A DNA stretch of 64,000 nucleotides. Origin: Leptothermofonsia sp049200465 (GTDB lineage Bacteria > Cyanobacteriota > Cyanobacteriia > Leptolyngbyales > Leptolyngbyaceae). The notes beneath the pieces were generated by a model. It was not told where the DNA came from and did not search any database. It was given only the letters and a program-made list of their open reading frames with translations. Below are positions 16,579-25,417 of the stretch, piece by piece; position 1 is the stretch's first letter; every line of letters starts with the position of its first letter. The stretch spans positions 1,736,001 through 1,800,000 of the forward strand of contig NZ_CP120836.1 of the NCBI RefSeq assembly GCF_049200465.1, written 5' to 3'. A program made the position numbers and the translations under genes.

Positions 16579-16999
16579 AAGTTGGTTTTATGGAGCAACT
16601 AATTTGAGAAAACTTGTTCATCACTCTGAATACTGAGGTTTTTTGGGCCGTTGCTTAAGTCTTCAGCTTTATTCAAAGAAATGCAGAGTAAACCTGGTTG
16701 GGCGTTAGAAAATGGCATAATCCTCACCGATCCCCCATCCTGGTGATTCAAGTTAATAGTGACTGGAGTCGGCTGACCCTGCAACATAAGTTTCGTTTCT
16801 TGCTTCGCTGTAAAGCAGATGCAAAGTGGAATCTACCAGCGACTCGTGCAGATTGGCTCTGCTAAACTCCGTAACAGGGACTTTCAGGCCGGTAGGGTCA
16901 GAAGGCTACTGGGTCAGGGTTCACTTTTTAGAGGGTTTAATGTAGTAATAGACTGCGCTTGAATGTAGTAGCATTCACTCAGGTTAGGGTACTGCCTGC
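16579..16999. other. Intergenic, no supported gene
   Basis: A 62-codon open frame on the minus strand (16599-16787) has no start context or recognisable motif, and I do not call it. No repeat family, terminator or RNA gene was recognised. The last 100 bp should hold the promoter of the next gene. Confidence 0.5.
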
Positions 17000-17347
17000 A
17001 TGATCGAATTTCCTGGTTTGCTTGAATTTTCCCACACTCACTGCGTCGCTATTTGCGCAGTGTTGTTGCCAGTAAACTTGCTGGCAACGCTCCAAACTAT
17101 CATTCTGACAGTCCTGGAGCGATCGTCCTGGGTATGGAAAACAGCGGGATTGGCTAGTCTGTGTGCTGGCATTATGGTGCTACACGTCCTCACCTGGTTT
17201 GTGATTGGCGTTGTGGCGATCCAAACCTTCGTACTGCTGACGTTGGGTAGTGTGTGTCTAGGAATTAACCTGTGGGCAGTTTTGCACCCTCAAAGCTTGC
17301 GTTGGGTAGTAGTGGGCTTGAGGCAGGCCGTTTTAAGACCAGTTTAA
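17000..17347 (+). CDS. Small integral membrane protein, unknown function
   Basis: This 115-residue protein has three strongly hydrophobic segments (about 15-38, 46-66 and 70-92) and a basic C-terminus, so it should lie in the cytoplasmic or thylakoid membrane. The N-terminal helix carries His and Cys residues ('FSHTHCVAIC'). I do not recognise a family. ATG at 17000 is the first start in frame. It is followed by 220 bp before the DUF2232 gene on the same strand. Confidence 0.65.
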   Translation: MIEFPGLLEFSHTHCVAICAVLLPVNLLATLQTIILTVLERSSWVWKTAGLASLCAGIMVLHVLTWFVIGVVAIQTFVLLTLGSVCLGINLWAVLHPQSLRWVVVGLRQAVLRPV

Positions 17348-17570
17348 TTTTGGGGTTTTACTTTTGAGCTTCCCTCTTCCCTTGGTTTATAGGTTTTTTC
17401 AGTTGAGTTAGTCACCTTCTTTAAGGGACTGGAGGTTAGGGGCTAGGACTAAAGAGTGGTTTATGCATTTGAAACTAGCTGTAATTTTTCCCTCTCTTGC
17501 TTTTTTACACCAAATTCTCGCATTCAGCATTTTGGATCTAGAGTAGATCTGCGACCTTTTCCAGTACTGC

Positions 17571-18437
17571 ATGAACGATTCCTCCCATGACCAGCCACCT
17601 GGCGGACAGGCTGACCGGACCGATTCAAAGACCTACCATTCACCAGCGTTGGATGAAGAGGCTGCCTGGGAGGAAGTAGAACGAGAACTTTCCCTATCGA
17701 GTGTTGGTTCAATTCGAACCGAAGAAAAACAGGAGAACGGGCGTTTCTCCCAAGATGATGCCGGTTCTCCCGTAACACATCTGGCAAACTCTACCTTTCG
17801 CCCTCCCCGCACGGTCGATCCATCTAGCCCACTGATGATGGTAGAAACCGCTTTTTTAGCCAGTGCAGCGAGTCTGATTTGGCTGGTCAACTACTATTTT
17901 CCAATGGGGCCGGTGCTGCAAATCTTTTTCCCAATCCCGATCGCCCTCATCTATCTCCGCTGGAACAGCCGCGCAGCCTGGATGGGAGCCTTCGTTTCTG
18001 GCCTGCTACTGAGTGTGTTGATGGGTCCTGTTCGCAGCATTCTCTATGTGATGCCGTTTGGGCTGTTAGGGGTATTGTTGGGAGTCCTCTGGCGACGGGG
18101 CGCAAAATGGGGGCTGGCGATTGGAATTGGCTCGCTTCTGTGCTCCTTTGGCTTCTTTTTCCGTATCTGGCTGGTATCGCTTCTACTGGGGGACGACCTC
18201 TGGCTCTATGCCACCACCCAGGTAACTGACCTGCTAGAGTGGCTGTTTATTAAGCTGGGGCTGGTGGTTCAGCCGAGTTTGTGGATGGTTCAGTTGGTTG
18301 TAATTATCCTGGTCTTCCTCAAAAACATTGTCTATATGTTTGTAGTGCATCTGGTTGCCTGGTATCTGCTTGATCGCTTAGGCAATCCCATCCCCCGGCC
18401 ACCAAAGTGGGTGCAACTATTGATGGATTATGAGTGA
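17571..18437 (+). CDS. DUF2232 multi-span membrane protein
   Basis: The 288-residue protein has a long polar, acidic N-terminal region (about 1-85) and then six to seven membrane helices. This matches the cyanobacterial branch of DUF2232 (YybS-like) proteins, whose transmembrane part resembles small-molecule transporter S-components. 'FFPIPIALIYLRWNSRAAW' near the first helices is typical. Substrate unknown. It overlaps the CobT-like gene by eight bases, implying translational coupling. A role linked to cobalamin or its lower ligand is attractive but only inferred from this overlap. Confidence 0.82.
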   Translation: MNDSSHDQPPGGQADRTDSKTYHSPALDEEAAWEEVERELSLSSVGSIRTEEKQENGRFSQDDAGSPVTHLANSTFRPPRTVDPSSPLMMVETAFLASAASLIWLVNYYFPMGPVLQIFFPIPIALIYLRWNSRAAWMGAFVSGLLLSVLMGPVRSILYVMPFGLLGVLLGVLWRRGAKWGLAIGIGSLLCSFGFFFRIWLVSLLLGDDLWLYATTQVTDLLEWLFIKLGLVVQPSLWMVQLVVIILVFLKNIVYMFVVHLVAWYLLDRLGNPIPRPPKWVQLLMDYE

Positions 18438-19689
18438 ACCTGCCCTCCAGCCTCCGCTTCCTGTCTCCCATTCCCCTATCCATGTCTATACTCAGGCAGA
18501 ACAAGGACACCGCTGGCTAGAACGGTATCGCGGACAGCTTCCAATTTTTGCCTGTGTTCTAGGTTTTACGGAGACGGGGTTGATCTCTGGAATTTCGGCG
18601 GCAGGGGCGACCTCTGCGGATCGGCAGTATACAGCGATCGCCGATGCCGAATTCCTGTATAACGGCCCTCAGGCAGTTCCCCAATATCCACTGCCACCTT
18701 TAGAAATAGGTGCATCCCCAGTACTGATCTCACGGGCAGTCGTTGAGGCTCAGCATATTCCCGTTTACCTGTTCAACGCCGGACTACCCCATCTTCCAGC
18801 AGTCCCGGCAATCGATTTACAAGGTGCCCCAGCGCGTTGTCTGAGCCAGGGTCAAGCACTAGATTGGTCGATCGTCGAACATTTGCTGCAAACAGGGCTG
18901 CAATGGGGAGAAAAACTCGCTGCTCAAGTGGGCAATGGCTACGTGATTTTAGGAGAGTGTGTGGTAGGAGGTACCACTACAGCGCTGGCTGTTTTAACGG
19001 GACTGGGAATTGCGGCAGTGGGTAAGGTAAACAGCAGCCACCCAACGTGTAACCATCGCCAGAAGTGGGAAGTGGTAAAAGCGGGGTTGAGGCAGGCAAA
19101 TCTAGAGGAACCGGGATGGGAAGCGGAGGATGGGAGGCTCCAAAAACTCCATCATGGAGAAAGCGATCCCACCTCGATCGCTGGTCACCCATTCGCCACT
19201 GAATCGCTCCCATCCCAAATCCCAGATCCACTTCGGGTTGTTGCAGCCGTCGGCGATCCGATGCAAATTGCTGTAGCAGGCATGGCGATCGCCGCCAGTC
19301 GATCCTGTGGAGTGTTGCTAGCAGGGGGAACTCAGATGTTGGCGGTGTATGCCCTACTGCGGGGGATTGCCCAGAAATACCAACTGCTCTGGCAACCTGA
19401 ACAGATTGTGGTAGGAACCACTCGCTGGGTAGCAGAAGATCCAACAGGGGATACAGTAGGACTGGCTCAAGCAATTGGTACCGTGCCGTTGATTGCCACC
19501 CAACTGAGCTTTGCATCCTCACAGTTCAGCCAGTTGCGGGCTTATGAACAGGGTTATGTCAAAGAAGGCGTAGGGGCTGGAGGGTGCGCGATCGCCGCTC
19601 ATCTATATCAGAACTGGGGTCAAACAGAACTTTTAGACGCAATTGAACAATTAACCCAGCGATACCAGAGGCTCAGTCAGAAATTGTAG
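18430..19689 (+). CDS. TIGR00303 family nicotinate-nucleotide phosphoribosyltransferase-like protein
   Basis: The 419-residue protein resembles the cyanobacterial/archaeal CobT-like TIGR00303 family. That family is thought to activate the lower ligand of cobamides by phosphoribosyl transfer. Visible blocks are 'ILGECVVGGTTTALAVLTGL' in the middle, 'VVAAVGDPMQIAVAGMAIAA', 'VLLAGGTQMLAVYALLRGI' and the C-terminal 'KEGVGAGGCAIAA'. The ATG at 18430 overlaps the upstream stop. Residues about 225-262 form a poorly conserved, polar stretch whose DNA is bounded by inverted GGGATGGGA/TCCCATCCC arms, possibly an in-frame palindromic insertion. Function is by family only. Confidence 0.82.
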   Translation: MSEPALQPPLPVSHSPIHVYTQAEQGHRWLERYRGQLPIFACVLGFTETGLISGISAAGATSADRQYTAIADAEFLYNGPQAVPQYPLPPLEIGASPVLISRAVVEAQHIPVYLFNAGLPHLPAVPAIDLQGAPARCLSQGQALDWSIVEHLLQTGLQWGEKLAAQVGNGYVILGECVVGGTTTALAVLTGLGIAAVGKVNSSHPTCNHRQKWEVVKAGLRQANLEEPGWEAEDGRLQKLHHGESDPTSIAGHPFATESLPSQIPDPLRVVAAVGDPMQIAVAGMAIAASRSCGVLLAGGTQMLAVYALLRGIAQKYQLLWQPEQIVVGTTRWVAEDPTGDTVGLAQAIGTVPLIATQLSFASSQFSQLRAYEQGYVKEGVGAGGCAIAAHLYQNWGQTELLDAIEQLTQRYQRLSQKL

Positions 19690-19795
19690 GGACTAGGGAG
19701 TATGGACTGGGAGCCAGGGATTAGGGAGCTAATTTTCAGCCTCTCATCCCTCACCTTATTGTCTGTTACTGTCTGTTGTCCGTTGCTTATCGCCT

Positions 19796-20179
19796 TCAGT
19801 GAATCCGTTGAGAAAGCAGTTGCTCTTCCAGGGCGGCAATGCGATTATAGGCAGCCGTCAACTGGGCTGTAAGCCGCTGAATTTGAATTTCTGGCGACAG
19901 TTGCTTTTCACCGTTCTGATGGGTTGCATCTAGATTATTTGAATCCATCAGAACATCTTTGTGTTCCATCGAACTATCGACTGTACTGTATCCGTATTGA
20001 GCGCGAGATCCAGGTGATGTTCCGGTTTCCAGACGATGAATTTGTTCAGTCCCAAATCGGCACTCAGACACAACCTCTGAAACTCTGCCACTCAGTTGTT
20101 CAACCAGCTGATACAGTGCATCAACTTTGTTACTCAAGATGCTAACTTGCTTCTGTAGGTTGTCCATTAAGCGCCCCAT
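19796..20179 (-). CDS. Coiled-coil protein, unknown function
   Basis: The 127-residue protein has two heptad-like helical regions (about 5-48 and 90-125, rich in Leu/Ile at a/d spacing) joined by a polar Ser/Gly/Asp linker. No enzyme motif is seen. It probably dimerises and acts in the cytoplasm. Start ATG at 20179, or 12 bases later at the second Met. It converges on the CobT-like gene, with a short GGAGCCAGGGATTAGGG-type tract between them. Confidence 0.6.
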   Translation of the reverse strand: MGRLMDNLQKQVSILSNKVDALYQLVEQLSGRVSEVVSECRFGTEQIHRLETGTSPGSRAQYGYSTVDSSMEHKDVLMDSNNLDATHQNGEKQLSPEIQIQRLTAQLTAAYNRIAALEEQLLSQRIH

Positions 20180-20700
20180 TTCAAATAGTGAGTTCTACTC
20201 AAATTATTCTAGATATCACCCTTCGCAACTGGGGTGAATTTCTGAATCATTTAACCTTTGATTTGGGGGCGATCGCTTACCAGAAGAGCCTCTATTCCGG
20301 GCAATTTCTCAACTAAAGGTTACACTAGGTTAGAAGCGCAGTAGCTTGTATATTCAATGCGTTTGTATCCATCATCACGCCTGTGGGTGCTTTAATTCAA
20401 ACGCTGGATAGATGAAGTAGCGTAAACCATCCTACAAGTTCTCAGGTTTTTCAGAAGTTGTGTCAGCTAAATAAGGGGAGTACTTCAGAGTGGTACAGTA
20501 AAAGGCTTGCAGGTAAGGCTCATTATTTTGTAATAGAAGTGGAGATGGAAATTTAAGCACAAATTATTCTGTCAACGACGACCAGGAAAGTCAGAATTTT
20601 CCCCATCTAATTCAATAAAAATTTCAATTTAGCCCCCCCTTTCTGTTAATTCTTGTATTTCTACGTATCTTTTGCCTGCCGCTTAAATGCTTGTCCATTG
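20180..20700. other. Intergenic, no supported gene
   Basis: 520 bp between divergent genes hold no open frame with coding character, no tRNA-like fold that I could see, and no member of the repeat families found elsewhere. They presumably contain promoters for both flanking genes. A small RNA cannot be excluded. Confidence 0.5.
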
Positions 20701-21882
20701 ATGATGAATCGACGCTCTTTTTTGACTGGCTCTGTAGGGCTAACTTTAGGCAATTTGCTGGCAGGATGTGCCGGACAAAACCGTCCGGTTTTGACCATTC
20801 GTATGCTCAATGGCTCGATTCCCCCTCAACTGCTGAATGAATTTCGGAATTACTTGAGACAATCTTCCAATCCAGCAACGCTCAACTTTTCACCGGAACC
20901 CCAGATCCAGACGCTGTTCTCCCTGCTGCAAACCTGGAAACAACAAAAACATCCAACTAACTCTTTCTGGGATTGGATTCCGTTTATAGGTAATTCTCAG
21001 GGACGAACCATCCCTGATCTGGTAACACTGGGCGACTACTGGTTGGGCCAGGCGATTCGGCAGGGGTTGATTCAGCCCCTGCAACCATTCAATTTTAATG
21101 GTTGGAAATCATTGGCCCAAGCGCCCTGGCAGACGTTGGTAACCCGTAACCAGCAGGGGCAACCCGATCCAAAAGGTCAGGTTTGGGCAGTCCCCTATCG
21201 ATTTGGAAGCACCGTCATTGCTTACCGGCAGGACATCTTTAAAGACAGAGGTTTACAACCCCCAGAGGATTGGAAAGATCTGTGGCGGCCCGAACTGCGG
21301 AGACAAATTTCACTTCTTGATCAACCCCGCGAGGTGATTGGGCTAGTGCTTAAAAGCCTGGGCGCGTCTTACAATACGGCAGATCTCAAGTCGGTACCTG
21401 AATTGCAGGCTAAGTTGCAGGCTCTTCAGCCACAGGTTAAGCTCTACAGTTCGGATGCCTATTTGCAACCCCTGTTGCTGGGAGACACCTGGTTGGCGGT
21501 GGGTTGGTCAGCGGATGTGTTACCGCTCATGCAGCGGAGCCAGGCGATCGCCGCAGTCATCCCCAAATCTGGCACCGCACTCTGGGCAGACCTCTGGGTT
21601 CGCCCATCCGAAAGTACGACTGCTATCCCCCCTCTTGTGTCGGAATGGATCAACTTCTGCTGGCAGCCCGAAATTGCGACCCAACTCTCTTTACTGAGTA
21701 AGGCCACTTCACCCATCATCCTGGAAAAAAATCCAATCAGTTTGCCGCTGGAGCTCCGCTCTAACCCATTGCTCCTGCCGAACAGGAAAACCCTGGAAGC
21801 GAGCGAATTTCTGTATCCCTTACCGGACCAGGCAATTACTGAGCACCAGCGGGTGTGGAAACGCCTTCGCCAGGCAAGTTAG
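20701..21882 (+). CDS. Extracellular solute-binding lipoprotein (polyamine/Fe-type)
   Basis: With ATG 20701 the product is 393 residues. The N-terminus 'MNRRSFLTGSVGLTLGNLLA' runs into lipobox L-A-G-C, with a twin-arginine-like R-R-S-F-L, so it is probably a Tat- or Sec-exported lipoprotein. The rest has the two-lobe periplasmic binding protein pattern: 'PDLVTLGDYWLGQAI' near the first lobe, 'AVPYRFGSTVIAYR' at the hinge and 'GDTWLAVGWSADVL'. Closest in flavour to spermidine/putrescine or iron binding proteins (PotD/FbpA class). No permease or ATPase gene is adjacent. A TTG start 48 bases earlier is unlikely because it would bury the signal. The 3' end overlaps the converging gene by 47 bases. 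Confidence 0.85.
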   Translation: MMNRRSFLTGSVGLTLGNLLAGCAGQNRPVLTIRMLNGSIPPQLLNEFRNYLRQSSNPATLNFSPEPQIQTLFSLLQTWKQQKHPTNSFWDWIPFIGNSQGRTIPDLVTLGDYWLGQAIRQGLIQPLQPFNFNGWKSLAQAPWQTLVTRNQQGQPDPKGQVWAVPYRFGSTVIAYRQDIFKDRGLQPPEDWKDLWRPELRRQISLLDQPREVIGLVLKSLGASYNTADLKSVPELQAKLQALQPQVKLYSSDAYLQPLLLGDTWLAVGWSADVLPLMQRSQAIAAVIPKSGTALWADLWVRPSESTTAIPPLVSEWINFCWQPEIATQLSLLSKATSPIILEKNPISLPLELRSNPLLLPNRKTLEASEFLYPLPDQAITEHQRVWKRLRQAS

Positions 21883-22558
21883 GTCGCCCTCGCAAACTGG
21901 ATTTACCGTTGTAGTCCAGGAGAGCGGCACAGGTAAGAGGGGTTTCTGGCTGGATGAAGGACGAATACTTCGCTGATGTGTAATTCAGAACCGAGGGATT
22001 GATGGATAACTCCTCTTGACGTTGCCCAATTATGGGGTTGAAATCGCAGGTATAAGCCGCCAGGAAATTTGCCCGGTTGTCAAAGATACGGATGTTGTAG
22101 CCGTAACTTCTGGCAACTGTGCCGAATTCATGAATGAAGGTGTAGCGTTCGAGGTAGTCGATCATGCTCCAGAGTTGTCGGTTCACAACAAAATCGATTC
22201 GTCCGGGCTGACTACCATTGCCAGGGTAGGCGATCCAATTTTCAATCAGCTTGTTGCCGTATCGTTCCTGCGCAGCGTACTGCTCCCATACCCACCAGAG
22301 ACTGGGAATGGTCAATCCCGTGTGGGAAATGGTGGTAGCGGTAACAACTGCGGGCGGAGTGTTGCCAGATTTGAGGTGATTGAGGTCTAAAGGTTCGGAG
22401 TCGGGATGGAGGGTAAAGGATTTTGCCGTTTCAAGAGAAGGAGCATCTTGGGCGACCGCGCGCCCCCAGCCTTCCCACTCCCTATCTCCTACACCCAGGA
22501 CTAACGTTGTGATTAAACCGACCCGGACGAGACGACTGGGCCAGTTTCCTGAAGGCAT
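21836..22558 (-). CDS. Conserved secreted cyanobacterial protein, unknown function
   Basis: From ATG 22558 the product is 240 residues with a hydrophobic signal segment ('LVRVGLITTLVLGV') and a mature domain I recognise only as a cyanobacterial hypothetical family. It has 'TGLTIPSLWWVWEQYA', 'VVNRQLWSMIDYLERY', 'FGTVARSYGYNIRIF' and 'AAYTCDF' with paired Cys. An alternative ATG at 22591 would overlap comFB by 23 bases. Right after the signal segment lies 'GDREWEGWGRAVAQD', encoded by DNA like the GGAGATAGGGAGTGGGAAGG intergenic tracts, so a repeat may have been captured in frame. Its last 15 codons overlap the converging lipoprotein gene. Confidence 0.75.
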   Translation of the reverse strand: MPSGNWPSRLVRVGLITTLVLGVGDREWEGWGRAVAQDAPSLETAKSFTLHPDSEPLDLNHLKSGNTPPAVVTATTISHTGLTIPSLWWVWEQYAAQERYGNKLIENWIAYPGNGSQPGRIDFVVNRQLWSMIDYLERYTFIHEFGTVARSYGYNIRIFDNRANFLAAYTCDFNPIIGQRQEELSINPSVLNYTSAKYSSFIQPETPLTCAALLDYNGKSSLRGRPNLPGEGVSTPAGAQ

Positions 22559-22568
22559 TGATTGAGGG

Positions 22569-23072
22569 CTACAAGAGGTAACGAGTGTCATGCCATTCGG
22601 TCCGATGGACGGGAGCATTGACCCGTTTGCGCCAGGTAATTTCTCCACGGGCTGTTTTAATGAGCGCATTTTCAACAGCATTGACCAGATCTCGCCAGGA
22701 AAGTTCCTCCCGTCCAAGTAATTCCTTGAGCCCTTGCAGCGCTGCGGTTGATTCCTGTTCTTCTTCAACCTTAAGGGGAGTAACTACCCGTAAAGGATCT
22801 CGCTGAACGGCTGCGATCGCCTGCCGCACCGCTGTTTTAATCTGGTCATTCATCTCTCGCCGGGCACGGTCTCGCTGTTGTTGCCAGCCGCGTTCACTCG
22901 TGGCATAAAGGGGGGGAAGGCGATTCAATGCATAGGCAACCACCTCCGCCTTATTTACGTAGCTGGCAACCTTGACTGGTAGTTTTTGAAATTGCTTCTC
23001 AACCTCTTCCACAACGAGGGATTCCATCACGTTGCGGTAGGTTTGGGCTTGCTCAGGCTGCATAATACTCAT
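22569..23072 (-). CDS. ComFB-like late competence family protein
   Basis: The 167-residue protein resembles the ComFB family: 'NVMESLVVEEVEKQFQKLP' near the start, then 'ASYVNKAEVVAYALNRLPPL' and 'ATSERGWQQQRDRARREM'. ComFB is a late-competence locus protein in Bacillus. In cyanobacteria, ComFB-like proteins have been reported as c-di-AMP/c-di-GMP-responsive regulators of pili, so a signalling role is plausible but not visible here. ATG at 23072; a second ATG is three codons in. It abuts the secreted-protein gene on the same strand (start choices at -33 to +11), suggesting one transcript. Confidence 0.8.
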   Translation of the reverse strand: MSIMQPEQAQTYRNVMESLVVEEVEKQFQKLPVKVASYVNKAEVVAYALNRLPPLYATSERGWQQQRDRARREMNDQIKTAVRQAIAAVQRDPLRVVTPLKVEEEQESTAALQGLKELLGREELSWRDLVNAVENALIKTARGEITWRKRVNAPVHRTEWHDTRYLL

Positions 23073-23339
23073 TACGTGACTTTCAGGAACAACAGTAAAT
23101 GTTTTCAGGCCAATATCCGTTCACTTGACGATGAGATGCGATAGCTGAGATGCAGTAACCCTGGACGGATATTTCAGTGTCACAATCGATAACTTATATT
23201 TAACTTTAAGCTTGAATTTAATATGAGGAACATAAGATTAAAAATTAATTTAATTCGTAGTCAAAATTTATCAGTTTGAAGTAAAAACCTACAAGTTATC
23301 CTGAATACGTTTCTGATCGGGTGCATCTCGTCATTAGAG

Positions 23340-23496
23340 CTACTGTGTATACACAAATCGCTTGACCTCTCCCTAAACCCCTCTCCATGTTGGAGAGGGA
23401 CTTGAATCAGAGCTCCCCTTCCCTTGGAAGGAAGGGGTTGGAGGTTAGGTCTGAGAGGCTTCCAGCGGAAACAAATCGCTTATGTATACGGAGTAG
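23340..23496. mobile_element. MITE-like element with CTACT...GTATAC inverted ends
   Basis: The ends CTACTGTGTATACA and TGTATACGGAGTAG are imperfect inverted repeats around 157 bp. Inside them, ACAAATCGCTT occurs near both ends as a direct repeat. The interior carries two hairpins (CCCTCTCC-ATGTT-GGAGAGGG and CTTCC-CTTGGAAGG type). There is no open frame. A related hairpin tract lies at 61505-61545. It sits in the 576-bp gap before comFB. Confidence 0.65.
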
Positions 23497-23648
23497 CGTC
23501 ATTGGGGAACGTCTATTCTGGTTATGACGCTCCGGCTTCGTGACCCTGCCATCGAAGCTGTTGCTTCTCTGAATCAACACGGGAAGTGAGAACTTCTAAT
23601 CGACATGGCCAGGCAGGAACCTGGCAACGAGATAACAGCCAACACCCT

Positions 23649-24779
23649 CTAACCCCAAAGCCTGCGTCCAGGAGCGCCATTGAGCCGCTGATGGGTATCT
23701 TGTAGCAGGTTGGGAATATTCAACTGCTCCGGGCATTTGGGCAGACACTCCCCACAATCAGTACATCGATTGGCTTTGTTACCCGGAAACCAGTGACCAG
23801 CATTTTCAAACATCCGGTAACGGTATTGTCCAAACTGGGTCATGTCATAGGCAACTGCTAAATTCCTTAGCCGCAGCACCTCTGGAATATGAATGCCCTC
23901 TGGGCAGGGAAGACAGGCGTAACACTGGCTACAGCGTTCTGTGGCTAAGGCACGCATTTGATGGATTTGCAGACGATTGAGAGCCTCTATCTCTTCTGGG
24001 GTCAGTGGGTGATCCTGGTCTGCCAATGCCAGCGGTGACTTCAGCTCCTGGGGATTGGCAGGCCCTACACTGAGGGTTGTGATCCAGGGATCGCTCAATA
24101 AAAAGCGGTAATTTAGCTCTAATGGAGAAAAAGGCTGACACAGGTACTCCAGGGTTGGGGGAGGGGTATAGAGCATCCCCCCTTTATCCGCTGGAGAAAT
24201 AATGAATACGCCCATGTCTTTTTGATGGGCGAGCGCAATCGCCGCAGCATTCCGCTGGAAGAAGTAGGTGTAATGTAAGTTTACGAACTCAAACAGATCG
24301 GTTGCGATCGCTGCCAGAATCACCTCCAGAAAGCCGTGGGTGGAAAATCCCACATGTCGCACTCGCCCATCGGCAACGGCTTCCTGAACCGCCTTCATGC
24401 AGCCCTGGCTAGCCTTAACCCATTCCAGGTGTTCCCAGGTATTTAAACCATGAATTGCCAACCCATCCAGATAGTCTAAGCCCAGACGCTCCAGCGATTC
24501 ATCAATGGCCTGTGCCATCAGAGCGGCATCTGCGGTGGGAGGAATTTTGGTCGTCACATAAAGCTGAGATCGGGGAACTGGCAGCCCAGATTTAAGCGCA
24601 GCCCCCAGGAAGAATTCGCTCCTGCCATATCCTCTGGCAGTCTCTAGATGATTGATACCCAGAGCGATGGCCTGTTCTACGGTTTGGCAGGCAATGTCTT
24701 CGGATGCCAAACAACGCATCGTTCCCAGGGAGAATAGAGAAAGGTGAAGATTGGTTTTGCCAAAGCGACGAAACTTCAT
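23649..24779 (-). CDS. Aldo/keto reductase with C-terminal 4Fe-4S ferredoxin domain
   Basis: Starting at ATG 24779 the product is 376 residues ('MKFRRFGKTNLHLSLFSLGT'). An upstream GTG/ATG frame would add a 30-residue unconserved leader. The first 290 residues form the AKR barrel, with 'GINHLETARGYGRSE' (catalytic Asp/Tyr region) and 'YVTTKIPPT' (Lys). The C-terminus has two Cys clusters: 'CSQCYACLPCPEGIHIP' and 'CTDCGECLPKCPEQLNIP', classical 4Fe-4S ligands. The enzyme could draw electrons from ferredoxin-like partners rather than NADPH alone. It is 122 bp downstream of the bifunctional nuclease gene on the same strand. A paralogue lacking all these Cys lies at 32047-33228. Confidence 0.9.
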   Translation of the reverse strand: MKFRRFGKTNLHLSLFSLGTMRCLASEDIACQTVEQAIALGINHLETARGYGRSEFFLGAALKSGLPVPRSQLYVTTKIPPTADAALMAQAIDESLERLGLDYLDGLAIHGLNTWEHLEWVKASQGCMKAVQEAVADGRVRHVGFSTHGFLEVILAAIATDLFEFVNLHYTYFFQRNAAAIALAHQKDMGVFIISPADKGGMLYTPPPTLEYLCQPFSPLELNYRFLLSDPWITTLSVGPANPQELKSPLALADQDHPLTPEEIEALNRLQIHQMRALATERCSQCYACLPCPEGIHIPEVLRLRNLAVAYDMTQFGQYRYRMFENAGHWFPGNKANRCTDCGECLPKCPEQLNIPNLLQDTHQRLNGAPGRRLWG

Positions 24780-24901
24780 GGAATGGCGCAAATTAAAGAG
24801 GGTGGACAGTTCCCACCCTACGATAATACCTGCCCACCCCCCTGACGCGGGTAGGCGTTGTTTGCCCATCCCACCTGGGTATCCTATTTTTCTGAAATTA
24901 C

Positions 24902-25417
24902 TTAACTATTGCTGCTTTCCTCGCTGCCGCTAAATTTGCCCCGCTGAACAAAATCTTCTGGGCGCAAGTTGGAGATAAAGTCGCGGAAGGCACGACGCTC
25001 GGCTTCGTCAGCGTCCCGGTCCACCGGAATTGAAGCATCGGCAACAACCTCTTCCATGACCCAGATAGGACTGTTGGTACGAAGGGCGATCGCGATCGCA
25101 TCACTCGGTCGGGCATCAATTTCTTTTTTCGTTTCTCCCTGAGAAACCGTTAACAACGCGTAGAAGGTATTGTCCTGCAAGGAGTGAATCACAACCCGCT
25201 CTAAGGTCATGTCCCACTCTTCCATCAAATTGACTAGCAGATCGTGGGTGAGGGGACGAGGAGGAACCTGATTCTCCAGCGCATTGATAATTGCTTTTGC
25301 CTGATCTTGCCCAATGTAGATCGGAAGTTGTCGCCGGTCGGTAGAATCTCTCAGCAACACAATTGGGCTACGGGTTGCTGCATCCAATGCAATTCCAGCG
25401 ACTCTCATTTCAATCAT
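24902..25417 (-). CDS. Bifunctional nuclease domain (DUF151) protein
   Basis: The 171-residue protein carries the BFN/DUF151 domain (about 1-135) with 'SPIVLLRDSTDRRQLPIYIG', 'ALENQVPPRPLTHDL' and 'EIDARPSDAIAIALR'. These match the family, for which DNase/RNase activity was reported in plants. The C-terminus is acidic and variable ('RDADEAERRAFRDFISNLRP'). Length is normal. ATG at 25417; a second in-frame ATG lies three codons later. It is divergent from ribE across 405 bp. Confidence 0.9.
   Translation of the reverse strand: MIEMRVAGIALDAATRSPIVLLRDSTDRRQLPIYIGQDQAKAIINALENQVPPRPLTHDLLVNLMEEWDMTLERVVIHSLQDNTFYALLTVSQGETKKEIDARPSDAIAIALRTNSPIWVMEEVVADASIPVDRDADEAERRAFRDFISNLRPEDFVQRGKFSGSEESSNS

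Noticed and set aside
16599..16787. 62-codon minus-strand frame after the outer-membrane protein gene
   Set aside because: No start context, no conserved-looking segment; kept as intergenic.
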